A stretch of 40,552 nt of DNA from Seison nebaliae (lineage: Eukaryota > Rotifera > Pararotatoria > Seisonacea > Seisonidae): assembly GCA_023231475.1 (NCBI GenBank), contig JALJEE010003065.1, positions 1 to 40,552 on the forward strand, in the 5' to 3' direction. Shown here in pieces: positions 21,674 through 32,500 of this stretch (positions are counted from its first letter, which is position 1; every line of letters starts with the position of its first letter). Both the position numbers and the translations under genes were made by a program. Under the pieces are notes generated by a model that saw only the letters and a list, made by a program, of their open reading frames with translations, had not been told where the DNA came from and ran no database searches.

Positions 21674-23467
21674 TTAATTTACATAAATATAAGAAAGGTT
21701 GTTAAATAAGGTGCTTAAATAATTTGGTTTAGTGTTGTTGGAATCGCAGGCCATTTTTAGCCCGTAAATTTTCATTGGAAGATGATGGGAAGGAGTGTCT
21801 TTATATAATTTCAATGTCTCACTTTGATTAGAGCAGTATGGTGTTTCTTTAAACAAAAATTTGGAGAAATCCATATTTGTATGCCAACAATGAATATGGA
21901 TAAAAGGATGATCTAATGGACGTTTACTTAAAACTTCATCGCTTGTGCTAATACTGTCCAACATGTGCGTTGAATGATAGATCGTTAGAATTGGTAGAAG
22001 AGAACGTTTATTCTCATTCTTCTGAATATCAGACAACGTGGCACAACTGAGATAATGAGCTGCTATATGTGCTCCATACATGGTCAATACTCCATGATGC
22101 CAATCGGGCCACATCAGAATACCCAATTTACCTGCACGTTCAATTGGAGAGAATTCGTATACATGTAAATGTAGAACGGCACGAATTGTTATCGCTCCTA
22201 ATAAATGTGCTTCACTCGCCGTTCCATACCATGTTGAACCAATATTCTCCTGTTGTAACGTTCCTCCAAAATCATAGAATGGTGTCAACATCTTCTGTAT
22301 ACTTAATCGTTTGATTTCCTTCAATTCTTCTTCCGTGCCGACATGTGTCGAAGGATTATTCAATCTTCGGAAAGTTGAGATGAAAGGAATGAAATTATTT
22401 TGCATTATTTTATTCAATTTTGGATGATTCCATTCGTTCGAATATCCACCAGTTCCAGTGACGAAACTTCTCTTCATAAAATGACCTCGACGAATTATTG
22501 GCGGTAAATAAGCACCGAAATGTGGTGTAAGAAATGTATCCATATCAGACTTCATAATGAAATCATAATTCTGATATATAACATATCCTTCATAAATGAT
22601 ATTGAATGAATCGATGTAATCATGTAGATTTCCCAAATTCCTTTTCAATTCGAAAATCAAATTCAAATCAACAAACGGAATTTTTGAATCTATTTCAATT
22701 GACAACTTGTTCAGAAAATATTCATTATGAGGATGAATATTATACGGCGATTTATCAGGAATACTTCCAGCAATTGGTGAAACTATTTCTGCTTTTTCTC
22801 TATTTGTCCAATCGGTTTTTTCAAAATTTATGGAACGTGCAGATAGTTTTATGTAATTAATACAGAAACAATTTCCTTGTTTTTTTCGTTTATTTTTTCT
22901 CATTCTCTTCAATGGAATTCTTCCATTCGGTTCAAGACAATTCAAATTTTTCATAATATCTGTCACATTCGAACATTTGGTGAATACGAGTAAATCGGTG
23001 TGGACGTTCAATGGTTCATATCGCTGCATTTCCAGCCAAGAACGATAAAACATTTTCAATTCAGGTAGAAACGCGTCAATCTTAAAAATATCCAAATGAA
23101 GTATGATACTTCGATAAATCTCTTCGTCGTCATTTTTAAAATTCGAATATTTTATTTTTTTTTCAATATTTAATCGTTTAGAAACATTAGTGACAGGAAG
23201 ATTCATTTGACATTTCCACAGAAAATCCAATTGTGCTGTACTTAAAAGATATGATAGGAAATATTGTCGATGATTATTCTCAACTTTCAAATGTGTAAAA
23301 TTAAATTTCTTTTTATTGTTGGTGGATAAATTAATAATCCGAATGGTGGTGTTATTGATATTAATATCTCGAAAGGTGTGAATTTCTTGAACGACCCAAA
23401 TGAAAATGTAGAAGATGAAAAGCAGAGGGACAACCACTTTTAAATTCATATTGCATCGTTTCTCCAT
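21674..23467 (-). CDS. Type II membrane glycosyltransferase-like protein (DUF7164-like)
   Basis: A single exon of 597 aa. Residues about 9-27 (KVVVPLLFIFYIFIWVV) form an uncleaved signal anchor after a short basic N-terminus, which predicts a Golgi or ER type II topology. The C-terminal half contains KSDMDTFLTPHFG with a DxD at 308-310, the usual metal and nucleotide-sugar binding motif, followed by FVTGTGGYSN and NIGSTWYG (408-415). From memory this combination marks the poorly studied DUF7164 family of predicted nucleotide-diphospho-sugar transferases; I cannot confirm it without a search. Several cysteines and N-x-S/T sites are consistent with a luminal domain. The N-terminal luminal third is Lys-rich and not recognised. 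Donor and acceptor sugars are unknown. The ATG at 23467 is chosen because it directly precedes the anchor; AATAAA follows the stop on the minus strand. Confidence 0.7.
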   Translation of the reverse strand: MEKRCNMNLKVVVPLLFIFYIFIWVVQEIHTFRDININNTTIRIINLSTNNKKKFNFTHLKVENNHRQYFLSYLLSTAQLDFLWKCQMNLPVTNVSKRLNIEKKIKYSNFKNDDEEIYRSIILHLDIFKIDAFLPELKMFYRSWLEMQRYEPLNVHTDLLVFTKCSNVTDIMKNLNCLEPNGRIPLKRMRKNKRKKQGNCFCINYIKLSARSINFEKTDWTNREKAEIVSPIAGSIPDKSPYNIHPHNEYFLNKLSIEIDSKIPFVDLNLIFELKRNLGNLHDYIDSFNIIYEGYVIYQNYDFIMKSDMDTFLTPHFGAYLPPIIRRGHFMKRSFVTGTGGYSNEWNHPKLNKIMQNNFIPFISTFRRLNNPSTHVGTEEELKEIKRLSIQKMLTPFYDFGGTLQQENIGSTWYGTASEAHLLGAITIRAVLHLHVYEFSPIERAGKLGILMWPDWHHGVLTMYGAHIAAHYLSCATLSDIQKNENKRSLLPILTIYHSTHMLDSISTSDEVLSKRPLDHPFIHIHCWHTNMDFSKFLFKETPYCSNQSETLKLYKDTPSHHLPMKIYGLKMACDSNNTKPNYLSTLFNNLSYIYVN

Positions 23468-24215
23468 TTAACCCACGGAATGAAAACAACAATTCTGTAT
23501 CATTTAGTTTGAGTTAATTAAATTCGAGATGATTTTAATATGTACAATAATGTTCGATACATCCAATTTGTTCATTATGACGTTATTGGTCCATGAATTA
23601 AAACTTTAAAATAAATGAATACGTTTCGAACGTTGTTTGACTAAGTAAACTAAACACTTTTGTCGCGTCATTCGTTATCTGATATAAGTGAACATTAACA
23701 TTTTGAATTAATCAAACGTTTTACATTGTCGTCTGCTACTTATTGGCAAAAATTGATCGCAATATACTCTTATCAAAAAGATGTTACCGTTGAAATTAGG
23801 GGATTAAATGCAAAATAGATTGGTATTACAATGATTGTATTACAGTGTTATTATAACATATTCTAACAATGTGAAGTTAAAAGAACGTCATGGTAAAAAG
23901 ATTGGGAAATGTCGTGTATATTTTCATGACTAGTCTGACATCTGGAGGAATCTGGAGGAATCTGGCAAATCACTATTTTTGTTGAATGTGTCAATTTATT
24001 TAAATATATGAATCATATAATATGATATTCAATGACGAATTTATAGCAGGCAATTTGATTAAAACAAATTGAATATCAATCGACATTTTACTTTTTACAT
24101 TATTTAGTTTTCTTTATTAGTACATTTTCGTTATCAAAATGATAAGAGAAAAATGTTTCAACCCGCAGACTGACAACATCGATATCCTATTGATTGACAA
24201 CTTTATAGTTGTTAT
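23468..24215. other. Intergenic upstream of the glycosyltransferase-like gene
   Basis: AT-rich, with no coding frame and no clear promoter motif. A short tandem TCTGGAGGAA occurs at about 23940-23960. Confidence 0.5.
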
Positions 24216-24216
24216 G

Positions 24217-24455
24217 GGAAAGGACAAAAGAGCCACGGGATAAAAGAGCCACGAGACAAAAGAGTCACGAGACCAAAGGGCCTAGCGACAAAACAGCCAC
24301 CTAAAAATAAATATTAACTATATTATAGATAGATAATTGACACATTTGATACGATGGAAATAAAGAAAATTGTATGAACTATCTATAATATAGTAAATAT
24401 CTTATTTTTAGGAGTCTGCGTGGTTCTTTTGTCTCGTGGCTCTTTTATCCCTTTC
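24217..24455. repeat. Long-inverted-repeat MITE with 16-bp tandem units
   Basis: The left arm opens with five tandem 16-bp units at 24224-24302, consensus ACAAAAGAGCCACGAG. An AT-rich 33-nt segment follows (24300-24332, ending TATTATAGATAG). This segment recurs inverted at 24379-24412 with two mismatches and one inserted base, and is followed by inverted 16-bp units GTCTCGTGGCTCTTTT to 24455. The right arm has fewer tandem units than the left. A unique loop of about 46 nt separates the arms. This is the architecture of a foldback or MITE element. No coding sequence is present and no target-site duplication could be defined. Confidence 0.8.
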
Positions 24456-24802
24456 AAAAAATATAATTATATTTGAAATATTCCAACAATTGATAATTGT
24501 TTTCATCCATATCCTGTCATCCATACAATTGATAAAAAGAATTCAGAACAATTTTAAAAATTCCATCCATATAAACAGTGTCGCTGAATGTCATATTCGC
24601 CATCCTCTTCAAACGAAACACCATCAACCGTCCATTTGTAATTGAATCGAAATTTTCATCCATATACTATATTTTCATAATAGGTGTTAACTGACCAAAT
24701 TCGGAATCCATTGATCTATGTCTTTGGCATTGCTTTGCCAGAGAGATTTTGGTGGTAATTTTAACTAGGCTTCAGTTTGCAGTGGACCGACCAAATTGAT
24801 AA

Positions 24803-25029
24803 TTATATCTTCGTTTCTCTGATTTGTTGTCTTACGTTAGCCGTTGTGCGAAAATGCTTCCGTAAGTTTCTTAACTCTTCTTCATAATTTGGGAGATGAT
24901 TGTGTTCGCCATTTTCCTTTACAACAACTTTACCATTTGTTATGATTTTGATGTTACCTTTGCCTCATTCTTCCAAATGTGCGAAATCCTGAAACTATAA
25001 TTCTTCCACATGACACATCCCTTTCGTTT
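24803..25029 (-). pseudogene. Decayed FLYWCH-type zinc finger (transposon-derived)
   Basis: On the minus strand KRKGCVMWKNYSFRISHIWK runs into a stop, and the frame shifts to IITNGKVVVKENGEHNHLP. Together they resemble a FLYWCH finger: Trp-rich start, Cys, then T-x-G-x-V-V before H-N-H (24896-24904). The second zinc-ligand Cys appears lost. About 40 more residues (EEELRNLRKHFRTT) follow before a stop. FLYWCH fingers occur in host proteins and in MULE-like transposons; next to a MITE and a minisatellite, a dead transposon is more likely. The identification is from motif memory and requires one frameshift. Confidence 0.4.
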
Positions 25030-25244
25030 TTCGGTGGTTGTTTCGGTAAATTCCATCATCATGCTAATAAAGTTTTTGTAAAAATTTCTTAATATTTCAA
25101 ACCGAAAAAGAACATTTTGTTTCGGTTATACTGGAAATCCAGTATTTATATTATGGTAATTAGTTTAATCTAAGCGTGGTTTATTATAATCAACATTATG
25201 TATAAGATAACTGTTGAATATTCTTGAACACTTCATAAAAATGG

Positions 25245-25345
25245 TTTCCGAATTGTCTAGTCTCCGAATTGTACGTCCCCGAATTGTCTAGTCTCCGAAT
25301 TGTCGGTTTCCAAATTGTCTAGTCTCCCAATTATCTGTTTCCCCA
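25245..25345. repeat. Short minisatellite, unit about 15-17 bp
   Basis: About six units of the form TCCGAATTGTCTAGTC alternate with variants ending GTACGTCC, GTCGGTTT and ATCTGTTT. The spacing alternates between about 14 and 17 bp, so the real unit may be a 31-bp pair. It lies within 110 bp of the start codon of the mucin-like gene and could form part of its promoter region. Confidence 0.75.
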
Positions 25346-25453
25346 TTTGGACAGCTCTGTAATTGATGTTCATCCGAAGGATTAAGATGATGGAAGTGTT
25401 CAATTTAAATGAAAGAGAACTCATTTGAAATAATGCAGTCTGGTTAATCAATT

Positions 25454-27484
25454 ATGAATTTTATTATTTTAATTATTTTCAATTTGTTTTTCCACATCAA
25501 TTATCCAATGCTGATTCGCTATAGAAGCTCAAGAATTTTGTTTGTCAGATGTCGAGGAAACCCTGAACATCTACGTATCACAGGACAACGTATTGTATTA
25601 CAATGTAAATCGCTACATTTTCCTTCATCGCAAATTGGAGTTAAATAAAAATTGTATTTCTCTAATTAAAATTTCCATAGTTTTTCCAAGAGACAGCGCC
25701 TAAGGAATATGTTATGATTGGAGATTTCATAAAAATTCCCGAGGATTATGTATTCATCCATCCCATAAGGTTAGTACACAGGCTCATTATGTTCTTAAGC
25801 ACAACTTCTCTCAATAGGTCAATTACTAGAGAAATTCCAAAGAGTATAGTTGAGAAAAATGACCGAATCGTTCTCGTCATGGGAAGTCGGAGTAATAATC
25901 TGACATCAGTTCTTCCATACGATGTAGTTGTTAATAAGAAGGTATATTCGGTTAATTTATCGCTACATTTTTTTGTTGTAGATTATGAAATATATTTCTG
26001 ATGACAAACGCTGGTTTATTCATATTACCGTATTCCCGTCGACTGATCGAATCTCCACTACTCCAATCTTAACGTTAGTATCGAATTTTCTTGTGCCATT
26101 TGCAATTCGGACACTTTGATCCCTAAAATTTTGAAGAAAATGATTATATTTTATGAATCCGTTCATATAAATATAAACCTAATGTGCTTATTGTGCTTCC
26201 TTATTTCCTTAATTTTTAACAATCTTACAACTTCAAGTAGTACAACTTCGACTACTACAACGTCAACTACTACAACTTCGACTACCACAACGTCTACTAT
26301 TACAACTTCTACCATTGCAACACAAAAACTTACGACACATCTTACATCATCGACCACCAATAGGAAGAGTACAGTAAATTTATCTAAAATAAATGTCATC
26401 GATAAAAAAGAAAACGAAACAGATATATGTTCAGAAAAGTATTATTAAAATTATTTTTAACGTTCACAATCCCATTTATTCACTGACTATAGATCAAAAA
26501 GTATCAACAAAGAAAAAGATGGTTAGATAGCGATAATTTCTTCGAAATTACTAACTGATTTCTTCCAATAAAGTAATCATTCAACAAACTGGAAACCTTG
26601 AATTGAGCGATAAGAATATCACTCAGAAGAAATTGATCCAATCGGTTAATCAGTTTGGTCTCATGATTTAAAAAAAAATAACTATAATAGATCCAATCGG
26701 CTGTAGCTGGTTCTATGAAATTCATTTTACCAAACCTGAAGAATTGTCGTGAGAAAATTAACGTAACTGTTGACAAAAACAATTTGAACGGCAATATGCA
26801 ATTCAATTATACGTTGACAGTAGATAAGAAGCATTTGAATATTTCAAAAAATACAAGTGTCGATAAAGTGATACAATCGATAACGGATATAATGGACGAA
26901 GAAAAATTTAAAAATGTCTTCCAACAAATCATGAAAAATAACGTACCACTAGAATCAATGGGTGTGTAATTATCTTTTTTAATTTTAAATTTTTCTTTAG
27001 AATTGTCGATTCCAAATATTCAATCGCTCAATACTCGTAAGAAGAAGAGTTCGATTTCCGTTTTACTCATATCAATTTTAGCGTTGGTTGGCATCATTGT
27101 TCTTATTGGTATTGCTTTCGCATTCAGTTATCGGAAAAAGCGACAACAGCGACATAAATTAAGTTCGAATTGATTTTATTTAAATTCCTAATAATTATTT
27201 TCACATCGATTATCCAGGTACGTTACATCCGATGAGAAGGAGACCGACCAAAACTCTAGCGAAAGGGAATAAATCTCGTCCTATTCTGACAAAAGATTCA
27301 ACTATCCATCACAGTTTGGATTTTGAAATCATTTCTATTAATTTTTTTAGATTTAACTGACACGCGAAATCCTTACGATGATTCGATCTATTACTACCTA
27401 TCAACATACGCCCAATCACAGATTGATGAGACACCAGCAGAATACCCATTCTCCTATATCCACAACCATTATCTTAAACGTTGA
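25454..27484 (+). CDS. Orphan mucin-like type I membrane protein
   Basis: Eleven small exons join in consistent phase to 1455 nt (484 aa): 25454-25639, 25681-25769, 25818-25941, 25982-26073, 26238-26438, 26493-26521, 26574-26644, 26691-26961, 27001-27162, 27218-27313, 27351-27484. It starts with a signal peptide (MNFIILIIFNLFFHINYP). An unrecognised ectodomain of about 140 residues follows, then a Thr/Ser-rich stalk (TTTTSTTTTST) suited to O-glycosylation. Next comes a juxtamembrane region with several N-glycosylation sites (NVT, NYT, NIS). One transmembrane helix lies at about 373-395, then RKKRQQRHK and a cytoplasmic tail of about 88 residues with DDSIYYYLSTY, possible phosphotyrosine sites. 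Most introns are 37-55 nt; the fourth, 26074-26237 (164 nt), is the least certain. Two introns carry near-consensus branch sites. I recognise no family; adhesion or receptor roles are inference from topology only. Confidence 0.7.
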
Positions 27485-27814
27485 ACTTTCACATTTTGCA
27501 AGGAATAAGCTTAGCAGGAAGATGAAAGAATGTTGGGAAAACATTCGATTTAGGTACAAAACCGGCAAAAAAAATTTCTATCACTTTCCTGTCTACCACT
27601 TAAATTCTTTTATTCACATTTATTTAATTCGTCAATTAATTTTCTCATTTTTACGATCAACTTTCTCCCATGTTTCCATCAAATGAGTACATGTATCTGA
27701 TTTCTCTTTATCTGATTAAGTGACGAATAAAATATTCCCTTCTCTTCTCTCTCTTGATATCTGGTGGGAAGAATTGTCATTTCATTTTTTTTTCATCTCA
27801 AAATTCTTTTTCCA
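27485..27814. other. Spacer between the mucin-like gene and the Tudor-like gene
   Basis: Pyrimidine-rich plus strand, no conserved frame. An upstream exon of the Tudor-like gene may hide here, because TTTATTCAG at 27839-27847 looks like an acceptor in phase with its coding frame. Confidence 0.35.
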
Positions 27815-28327
27815 ATGTCAATGAAATTTTTTACAAGTTTTATTCAGGTGGTGCACGTGCCATCACCATACCGGATCTATGCGATCGATAATAAGGATAA
27901 TTGCTTGAATGGAAACGAGTTGATGATGCGATTGATCGAACGTAGGCATTTTCAAAGAGTGAAACGAATTGAATTAGAACAAATTTATTTTATTAGAGTT
28001 TCTGATAATAATTTGATTGAAGGTCAAATATATTCAATTCAAGAGAAATTTCGACAAGTTTTATGTTTCGACATCAACAATGGGAAGAAGTTTAAAGTAG
28101 AATTAACGTCGGATAATTTCTTCAAATCATATCTCTATCCTCTGAATGGAAGACGATTGAAGAAGTTTTATGTTAAAAGTAAATGGGCATCAAATAAATT
28201 GTATTCTTTTCTACGAGCCATTTCTTCTTCATCTCACAATCAATTTCAAGTGAAAGTTTCAATTTGTGGTACATTTATTCGATTGTTGGAAGAGGAGATG
28301 GAAGGACAATATATGGACTATTCGTAA
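27815..28327 (+). CDS. Tudor-domain-like protein
   Basis: A single open exon of up to 170 aa from the ATG at 27815. The reading begins VVHVPSPYRIYAI, matching the first strand of extended Tudor (TDRD) domains. A barrel-like core follows: YFIRVSDNNLIEGQIYS, QVLCFDINNGKKFKVEL. Tudor domains bind methylated arginine or lysine; extended ones act in piRNA and germ-granule biology. The aromatic cage is not fully recognisable, since F-D-I-N-N-G replaces the usual F-V-D-Y-G. Only one domain is present, so this is a short protein or the last exon of a longer gene whose upstream exons I did not find. An in-phase acceptor at 27847 could make 27848 the true exon start. The plus-strand AATAAA near 28500-28530 suits its 3' end. 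Confidence 0.5.
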   Translation: MSMKFFTSFIQVVHVPSPYRIYAIDNKDNCLNGNELMMRLIERRHFQRVKRIELEQIYFIRVSDNNLIEGQIYSIQEKFRQVLCFDINNGKKFKVELTSDNFFKSYLYPLNGRRLKKFYVKSKWASNKLYSFLRAISSSSHNQFQVKVSICGTFIRLLEEEMEGQYMDYS

Positions 28328-28582
28328 TTTTAATTTTTTTTGCCACCTCAATCGAGATCAACAACAATTGGTTTTTTTCTGGGAAGAATTGGAATTATAG
28401 AAAAAATGAATTTGTTACTTCTCTTCTCCTATATGCACATTGAAATAATTATTTTAGACGGATAATAATAATTTCTATAAAATTTTGAGTTTATTAATTG
28501 TAAATAAAAATGAAAATTAAATAAAGAGACATCATTTGAAACTATGTAAGAAAAGTGAATTGATGAAATCGAAAAGAAAATG

Positions 28583-29521
28583 TTAAGTGATGGTCGGATA
28601 CAGTTTCTCTTCGTTGTGCAAAGCGGTGGAGATTGGTGTCAATTCAATTTGGGGTGTATGTTCAAATTCCACTTGTTCTCGTTCGATTTGTGATTTCAAT
28701 AACCAACTGAGCCAGACGCCCCCGATGAGCATGGTGAAGAGTATGATGATGACGATGGCGAATATGTCTAGTTTTCCTTTGAATTCTTTGTAGATTTGAA
28801 TGAAGCATCCGTCAGTGTAAATGACATTACTTCGTTGTAAGGCACTCAGATCTTTGTTTAACATGCCAGCTCCACATCTGAAATTAGTTAACGAATCGAC
28901 CTTATATTTACAACATGAATAAGGAACAGCTTCATATAAGTTGCTAATTGGATTGTTGAAATATTCGTTCAATTGCCAATCTTCGAAGCTTCTCACTCCA
29001 CAACATTTGAGATTCTTTTGTATACCATCTGCTAATGTCGTCATATCAACATCAACGAGATAAGACGGAATTCCTTTCTTTAACATCGTTTCGGTGATGG
29101 ATCGTTGGATGCGTGAAGAGAAAGAAAGGAGCATAATACCCAGAAGAATTTGAATTGAAAGTAAAACTATTAAACCGATAGAGAAGATTTTGAGAAGGAT
29201 AATTTGTTCGCGTAATGCTCCGATACAACCGATGAAAGCAAAAATGAAAACGACGATACCAATAACGATAAGGAGGATGCCAATGTCATCGAGGATGGAG
29301 AATGCCGCTATCTCTGTCTGATAGTAGACACGTTTCTGATAAATGATGTAGAAACCGATTCCTACAAATGCCAATCCAATCGGCCAAATGAGGAAGTTGA
29401 ATGTGTAGAGAAGATATTTGATAGTGGGATTGATATAGATATTATCTTTCTCTTGTGTACAACAACCTTTCGGACAACATTCACATCTTAGGTAACATCT
29501 CTTTGTGCAACATTTCACCAT
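28583..29521 (-). CDS. Tetraspanin, with a Cys-rich N-terminus
   Basis: A single exon of 312 aa with four membrane helices at about 35-60, 78-102, 106-132 and 251-276. The large extracellular loop (133-250) contains the family signature KCCG (C173-C174), the paired SCC (C203-C204), C216 and C239, making six cysteines and three expected disulphides. The loop start KCCGVRSFEDW and IYTDGCF resemble the TSPAN5/14/17/33 (TspanC8) group, but two of that group's eight cysteines are missing. Tetraspanins organise membrane microdomains and escort partners such as ADAM10 or integrins. The cytoplasmic N-terminus is unusual: eight cysteines in the first 21 residues, all potential palmitoylation sites. 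The tail is acidic and Pro/Thr-rich. Being intronless among multi-exon neighbours is notable but not unique here. The subfamily is uncertain. Confidence 0.9.
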   Translation of the reverse strand: MVKCCTKRCYLRCECCPKGCCTQEKDNIYINPTIKYLLYTFNFLIWPIGLAFVGIGFYIIYQKRVYYQTEIAAFSILDDIGILLIVIGIVVFIFAFIGCIGALREQIILLKIFSIGLIVLLSIQILLGIMLLSFSSRIQRSITETMLKKGIPSYLVDVDMTTLADGIQKNLKCCGVRSFEDWQLNEYFNNPISNLYEAVPYSCCKYKVDSLTNFRCGAGMLNKDLSALQRSNVIYTDGCFIQIYKEFKGKLDIFAIVIIILFTMLIGGVWLSWLLKSQIEREQVEFEHTPQIELTPISTALHNEEKLYPTIT

Positions 29522-32500
29522 CTTTTTTCAATTTCCTTCAAAATAATTCATAGAGAATTCTCCAATTAAAATGTTCTTGGATTAATTCGGTTTGTTGATT
29601 GTTGATGTTGCCAGCCAACGCAAATTATTGAAAGAAATTAATAAATCTTTTTGGCCTAACATTTTTATGAATTAAATTTCTCTAATCTTTCCATTTTCTT
29701 CTTGTAAATATGATGATGATGATAATTCTTTCTCCAGACCAATTTCTTTACGCTCGTTATGGAGCGAAATAAATAGAAAATGGAAAAATATTGAAAAAAA
29801 AATGACCAGTTAACTGAAGTTCAATGAGATGAAACTTTACATTAAAGCACGATTTGTTGACAAAGAATTAAGGATGACATGCTGATTAATGCTCACCGAT
29901 TGCTTTTCCATCACGACTTTTCAAAGAAATATTATTCAAAAACATTAATTTTCTTACATAAATTTGTCAAACATAATATAGTAAGGTAAGTCAAAATCCA
30001 TCGACGATTGTTTATTAATCGAGAAAATTCGTTAGCCATCGACGATGAGGATAAGGTTAATGGCGATCGATGATTTTGTGAATAAACAGATTGATCATCA
30101 TAGAATATTTAATTCTGTGTTCATGATTGAAAGACATTTATATATACATCCGAAACATAATCTTCAACGAAGTGAAGGTACACATGATGAATGATTTCAT
30201 CACAATTCCCGACCAAGGGAATAAAGTAATAAACTTAATTAGCGTTGAAGATAAATCCAGAGAGAGTTCGTCTTAGACTGGCCGATAATTAGGAAGAAAT
30301 TTTTTCACTAAAGATAATAGGGATAAACTCCAAGTTTATTCGTCGAGGAAATTTAATTGAACAAATTAATTATTCAAATAAGAATATTAACTAAAGAGCA
30401 TGTTATTCTCCCAGAAAAATCACCATTACTCAATTTTCAACATCGTGCCAACGAGATGATGCTTTGTCTAACTCTCAATGAAAAGTTACTATGCGACGTA
30501 TAATTTCGGGAGAGTTGCCGAATAATCAATTCGTTGACCAGTAAAATATATGCAGGTAGAAAATTAATAAAAATTTTAATTAAAAGAATATTGTTATGTT
30601 ACCATTTGTAAATTGTAAGAATGGCATCATATCAAACTGAAGAAGATAAAGAAAATAAGAATAAGCTGATACATCAGAATATATATACTAATATGTATTA
30701 TATGTATTTATCTTTAACTATTTTCTATAATACTAATGAAATAACTTCGATGGTTTCTGCCAACCATCCGCACCTTCTGTCTTTCTCGCATTTTCCGTAT
30801 GGCTTAAAAATATTTCATTCGCTCTTCTTCTAATTTCACTTTTTCCCATTCTAATAATGTCAATAAGTGGTATTGACAGGCCCTTGATATATGATGACTA
30901 CTCATTGTTTAGAATGCATTTCTCCCATTTTTCTGCCACTAGTTCGTCGTCATTATGAATATTAGGAAGCGAAGTTCATTTTTTCCATATTGGTTAACAA
31001 ATTGGTAGAAAGTTATAAAAGTTTTTATTGTGTGATCTCTCAAATAGTCAAAGGATTTCCTATTCGTACCATTAATACGGAATAGAATTGAATAACGAAA
31101 GAAACATGTACACAATAGTAAGTGATGTCCATAGGCCATAGAATTCTCATTATCTCAAATAATTAATCAATGTGGCCGAGGAAAAAATGTGATGATGATA
31201 AACAACTCACTAATGGGTGAATGAGTTGTATTAATGCCGAATTGAAGATGACATTGGTTTAGGTGAATAATTACTTGAGTTTTCCATCATTCTGTCCAAT
31301 TGATGTCTAATTGAGTGAGATATGTCTAAAAATTAGTTTGGTGATCTTTCCATTTTCTCCTTTGGAAGGTGTAAATTATACAATCAACTTCTCATCAATT
31401 TTATCAGAATGAAAAGAAATCTTTGTATGATGTTTATCTAATGGGTGAATTTGGTTGGAGGTAACGTAATTTCATTAGTGATTCAGTAAAATGCATCATC
31501 AGATCAAATACGAGCGAATGTCCATTTTAATTTGATGGAAGATGATATTATAAAATAGATATTCTTTCTGATGATATATATCTCGATACCGTTTCCGTCA
31601 ATGGACGACATAATCTACATATTTTGCTGTATAAGAAATAAACATTTCCAGTCGAAAGGAAATCTATTTTCACTTAATTAATTTATTTTTAAAAATTTTC
31701 TTCCAGTCATTCCGTTATCCACATTCTCATTCTACAAATGGATCCTCATGAAAATTTGGGAATTATTTCAAATTTTTTCCTTTCATCGAATTTCTTCTTC
31801 CTCCTCCTTGAGTTCGAACATTCCACGTAACAGAACATTAATTCTTCATCAACTGCTAGTAATTGAAAACTGTAAAGTAATAAATTGATCTAAATGGCAA
31901 ATGTTATTAAAAATAATTCATCGTTTGGTGTTTTTGATGACGGAAAACAAATTATTTTTATTCGGTTTTCCTAACACTTTTAGAAGACTTATATTTCCTT
32001 TCAAAAATTGACATTCGTCTGACTGAACCGTCAGACATCGTACACGTATCGTCTGATATAATCCAGCAAATTCGAGTGACGTCTTCATTCTCATCAATTT
32101 GAACCATAAATTATGAATATTGAATTAGTTTTGAAATTAATTCATCATATGAATTATCATTCATATTTATCTTATAATTGCTCTTATTATTAGTATTATT
32201 AATATTATTATGTTCAGTCAAACCCCTGCTTCATTATCTAATTTAACTGTAATATAATAATGTAGTTCATTTAAATGATATCGAATTTCTACCTAATAAT
32301 TTCAATTGACGATGTATGACGATATAAAAAGCGGAAGGTGGAGGAGTTGCTTGGGCAGAAGCATCAGGTTTTGCAAGATCTGTTTATTCGGTAAACGATG
32401 TAATAGAAGAAGGAAAATAGGTTTGTGATGAGACATTTCCATCAAAATAAAATAGATAAATAGATAGAAGAATAGAATGGATGTTGTTCTCTTATTTATT

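Noticed and set aside
30621..30833. 70-codon plus-strand open frame starting MASYQTEEDKENKNK
   Set aside because: The charged start is interesting, but the rest is low-complexity hydrophobic sequence with no splice context or recognisable domain.
30939..31139. 66-codon minus-strand open frame
   Set aside because: Typical chance frame in AT-rich intergenic DNA; no domain, no promoter or poly(A) pattern.
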